Assembly: GCF_900102965.1 (NCBI RefSeq)
Contig: NZ_FNGM01000008.1
Coordinates: 123,561 to 187,560, forward strand
Direction: 5' to 3'
DNA length: 64,000 bases
Source: Paenibacillus jilunlii
GTDB lineage: Bacteria > Bacillota > Bacilli > Paenibacillales > Paenibacillaceae
Made by a program: the position numbers and the translations under genes. Positions 62,703 through 64,000 of the stretch are shown piece after piece; within the stretch, counting starts at the first letter, position 1, and each line of letters opens with the position of its first letter. The notes under the pieces are model-generated. The model worked only from the letters and a program-made list of their open reading frames with translations, did no database searches and had not been told where the DNA came from.

Positions 62703-63897
62703 TTACAGCCTCTCTTTTGCCAAAAAACGTCTTCAGCGCTTGATAGACTTCCTTTTTGTCCTTGATGACGTAGTGCATGAACTGCTCCTGCTTCAGATGG
62801 CGGTAGGCGGACATCAGCGTGCTGCTGCGGTTGTATTGATTAACCTCCCCATAGCCGAACATGTTGCTGCGCTTCAGCAGTTCGCCGATCAGCTTGACGC
62901 AGCGCTCATTGTCAGAAGTAAGATTGTCGCCGTCGGAGAAGTGGAAGGGGTAGATGTTGTATTTGGAGGGCGGATAACGGCTGTCGATAATCTCCAGCGC
63001 CTTCTGGTAGGCCGAGGAGCAGATCGTTCCTCCGCTTTCGCCACGGGTGAAGAAATCATGCTCGCTGACCTCTTTGGCCTCCGTATGATGCGCCAGAAAC
63101 ACAATCTCCACCTTCTCGTACTGGCGGCGCAGGAAGCGGGTCATCCAGAAGAAGAAGCTGCGGGCGCAGTATTTTTCAAAGGTGCCCATCGAGCCGGAGG
63201 TGTCCATCATCGCAATAATCACCGCATTGGAATGCGGAACTGTAATATCGTCCCAGGTTTTGTAGCGCAGGTCGTCGGGGCTGATGCTGTGAATGCCGGG
63301 GTTGCCACGGCTGGCGTTTCGCCGCAGATTCTCAAGCAGGGTACGTTTCTTGTCGATGTTGGACATCATGCCTTTTTTGCGGATATCGTTGAAGACGATA
63401 GATTTGACCTCAATCTCTTCCTGGGTTTTGGGGGCCAGATGAGGCAGCTCCATATCCTCGAACAGAATGTCCTCCAGATCCTCCAGGTCAACCTCCGCTT
63501 CTACGGTATCCTGGCCGGGCTGATCGCCCGCCTTGTCGCCTTTGCCCGGATGGGCGGACTGGGAATCGCGGCCGAGCACATCGCCGACCTGGCTTTCGCC
63601 GTCGCCCTGGCCGACATGCTTTTGCTTGCGGAAGTTGTAGATAATCCGGTATTCATCCAGACTGCGGATGGGCACCTTAACGATCTGCTTGCCGTCAGAC
63701 ATAATAATATTCTCTTCGGTCACAAGGTCGGGCAAATTATCCTTAATGGCTTCCCGGACCTTCTGCTGATGACGTTCCTGATCCTGATGGCCTTTACGGT
63801 GAAGGGACCAGTCTTCTTTGGATACGACGAACGCGTAATGGCCGGATGATTGCGGCAGGATGACCACCTCCCATGGAATATAAATCGGTACGGGCAC
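62698..63897 (-). CDS. yhbH: YhbH/YeaH sporulation protein with VWA-like domain
   Basis: Up to 399 residues. Family features: [20 protein letters not shown] at the N-terminus, [36 protein letters not shown], a von Willebrand A-like metal site [10 protein letters not shown] (about 230) and [13 protein letters not shown]. In Bacillus it is sporulation-associated and is the usual partner of PrkA (as YeaH with YeaG in enterobacteria). The start is unusual: the frame opens with a GTG at 63897 that has no ribosome binding site, while a perfect GGGAGGTGG at 63864-63872 points to a CTG at 63858, which also fits the length of relatives. The gene ends at a shared terminator. Confidence 0.94.
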   Translation of the reverse strand: MPVPIYIPWEVVILPQSSGHYAFVVSKEDWSLHRKGHQDQERHQQKVREAIKDNLPDLVTEENIIMSDGKQIVKVPIRSLDEYRIIYNFRKQKHVGQGDGESQVGDVLGRDSQSAHPGKGDKAGDQPGQDTVEAEVDLEDLEDILFEDMELPHLAPKTQEEIEVKSIVFNDIRKKGMMSNIDKKRTLLENLRRNASRGNPGIHSISPDDLRYKTWDDITVPHSNAVIIAMMDTSGSMGTFEKYCARSFFFWMTRFLRRQYEKVEIVFLAHHTEAKEVSEHDFFTRGESGGTICSSAYQKALEIIDSRYPPSKYNIYPFHFSDGDNLTSDNERCVKLIGELLKRSNMFGYGEVNQYNRSSTLMSAYRHLKQEQFMHYVIKDKKEVYQALKTFFGKREAVK

Positions 63898-64000
63898 AAG
63901 CGGTTCAATGAAGGGCAGGTTGTAACTAAAGTATATTCATGGGGATGGGGGATATGTGAACCATCTTATTCACTGATTTCATCAATAATAAGTTTGTAGC
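63898..64000. other. Window edge, no feature seen
   Basis: 103 bp upstream of yhbH, AT-rich toward the edge. No complete promoter could be assigned on either strand. Confidence 0.4.

Noticed and set aside
1..64000. tRNA, rRNA, prophage or IS transposase genes
   Set aside because: Looked for in passing on both strands; nothing recognisable was seen, though a tRNA scan could not be run.

Overview
The window looks like a chromosomal piece of a Paenibacillus-type, endospore-forming Firmicute. The evidence is a GSI-type glnA end, an AbrB-family regulator, the sporulation-associated trio prkA / spoVR / yhbH, an S-layer (SLH) anchored giant amylopullulanase, strong AGGAGG-type ribosome binding sites, several TTG/GTG starts, and a base composition a little above 50% GC. 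No rRNA, tRNA, CRISPR array, prophage or complete insertion sequence was seen. This assignment is inferred from gene content, not from a database search.

Layout. 1-7.4 kb: end of glnA, a regulated GH94 phosphorylase, a MITE-like hairpin element, a mutarotase-fold protein, serC and trmL. 7.5-9.8 kb: an AbrB-like regulator with a zinc ribbon, a possible structured RNA, a 34-residue membrane peptide, and a phosphodiester glycosidase (NAGPA) translationally coupled to a membrane coiled-coil protein. 10-14.4 kb: an atypical LuxR-type response regulator, a PLP aminotransferase and an ABC pair. 14.4-23.5 kb: a GC-rich PD-(D/E)XK-like gene (DUF2161 type), prkA, a glycine-rich repeat protein, a DinB-like protein, a small GyrI-like protein, a transglutaminase-domain lipoprotein and spoVR. 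24-31.5 kb: GT2-GtrA plus a second NAGPA protein, a two-component system with a BcrA-type ABC exporter, and a soluble PAS histidine kinase. 32-34 kb: DegV and an AraC-GyrI regulator. 34.2-57.9 kb: a starch/maltodextrin locus. 58-64 kb: an AT-rich GNAT gene, AraC plus GH4 glycosidase, a copper-amine-oxidase-N-domain protein, and yhbH.

The starch locus reads as one pathway. A secreted, S-layer-bound enzyme with pullulanase and amylase domains (41212-48987) would cut starch outside the cell. A lipoprotein and two permeases (52215-55821) import maltodextrins; no ATPase is encoded beside them. A cyclomaltodextrinase/neopullulanase (49655-51400) and a GH13 alpha-glucosidase (34193-35881) cut them inside. 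Maltose phosphorylase (35957-38275) gives glucose plus beta-glucose-1-phosphate, which beta-phosphoglucomutase (38438-39100) turns into glucose-6-phosphate. A LacI-family regulator (39566-40603) sits in the middle, and CAAACGTTTG-type palindromes lie before the pgmB operon, the amylopullulanase and the binding-protein operon. A chemoreceptor gene follows the importer.

The most unusual non-gene structure is a set of intergenic arrays (about 12.1, 23.7, 31.7, 39.2 and 49.4 kb) whose repeat cores partly differ but whose spacing is nearly always 51-52 bp. Other points of interest are the MITE-like hairpin at 4427-4641, a candidate free-standing RNA at 7786-8030, a 12-fold glycine-rich repeat protein, a response regulator without its acidic pair, and two classes of LacI-type palindrome in the sugar loci.
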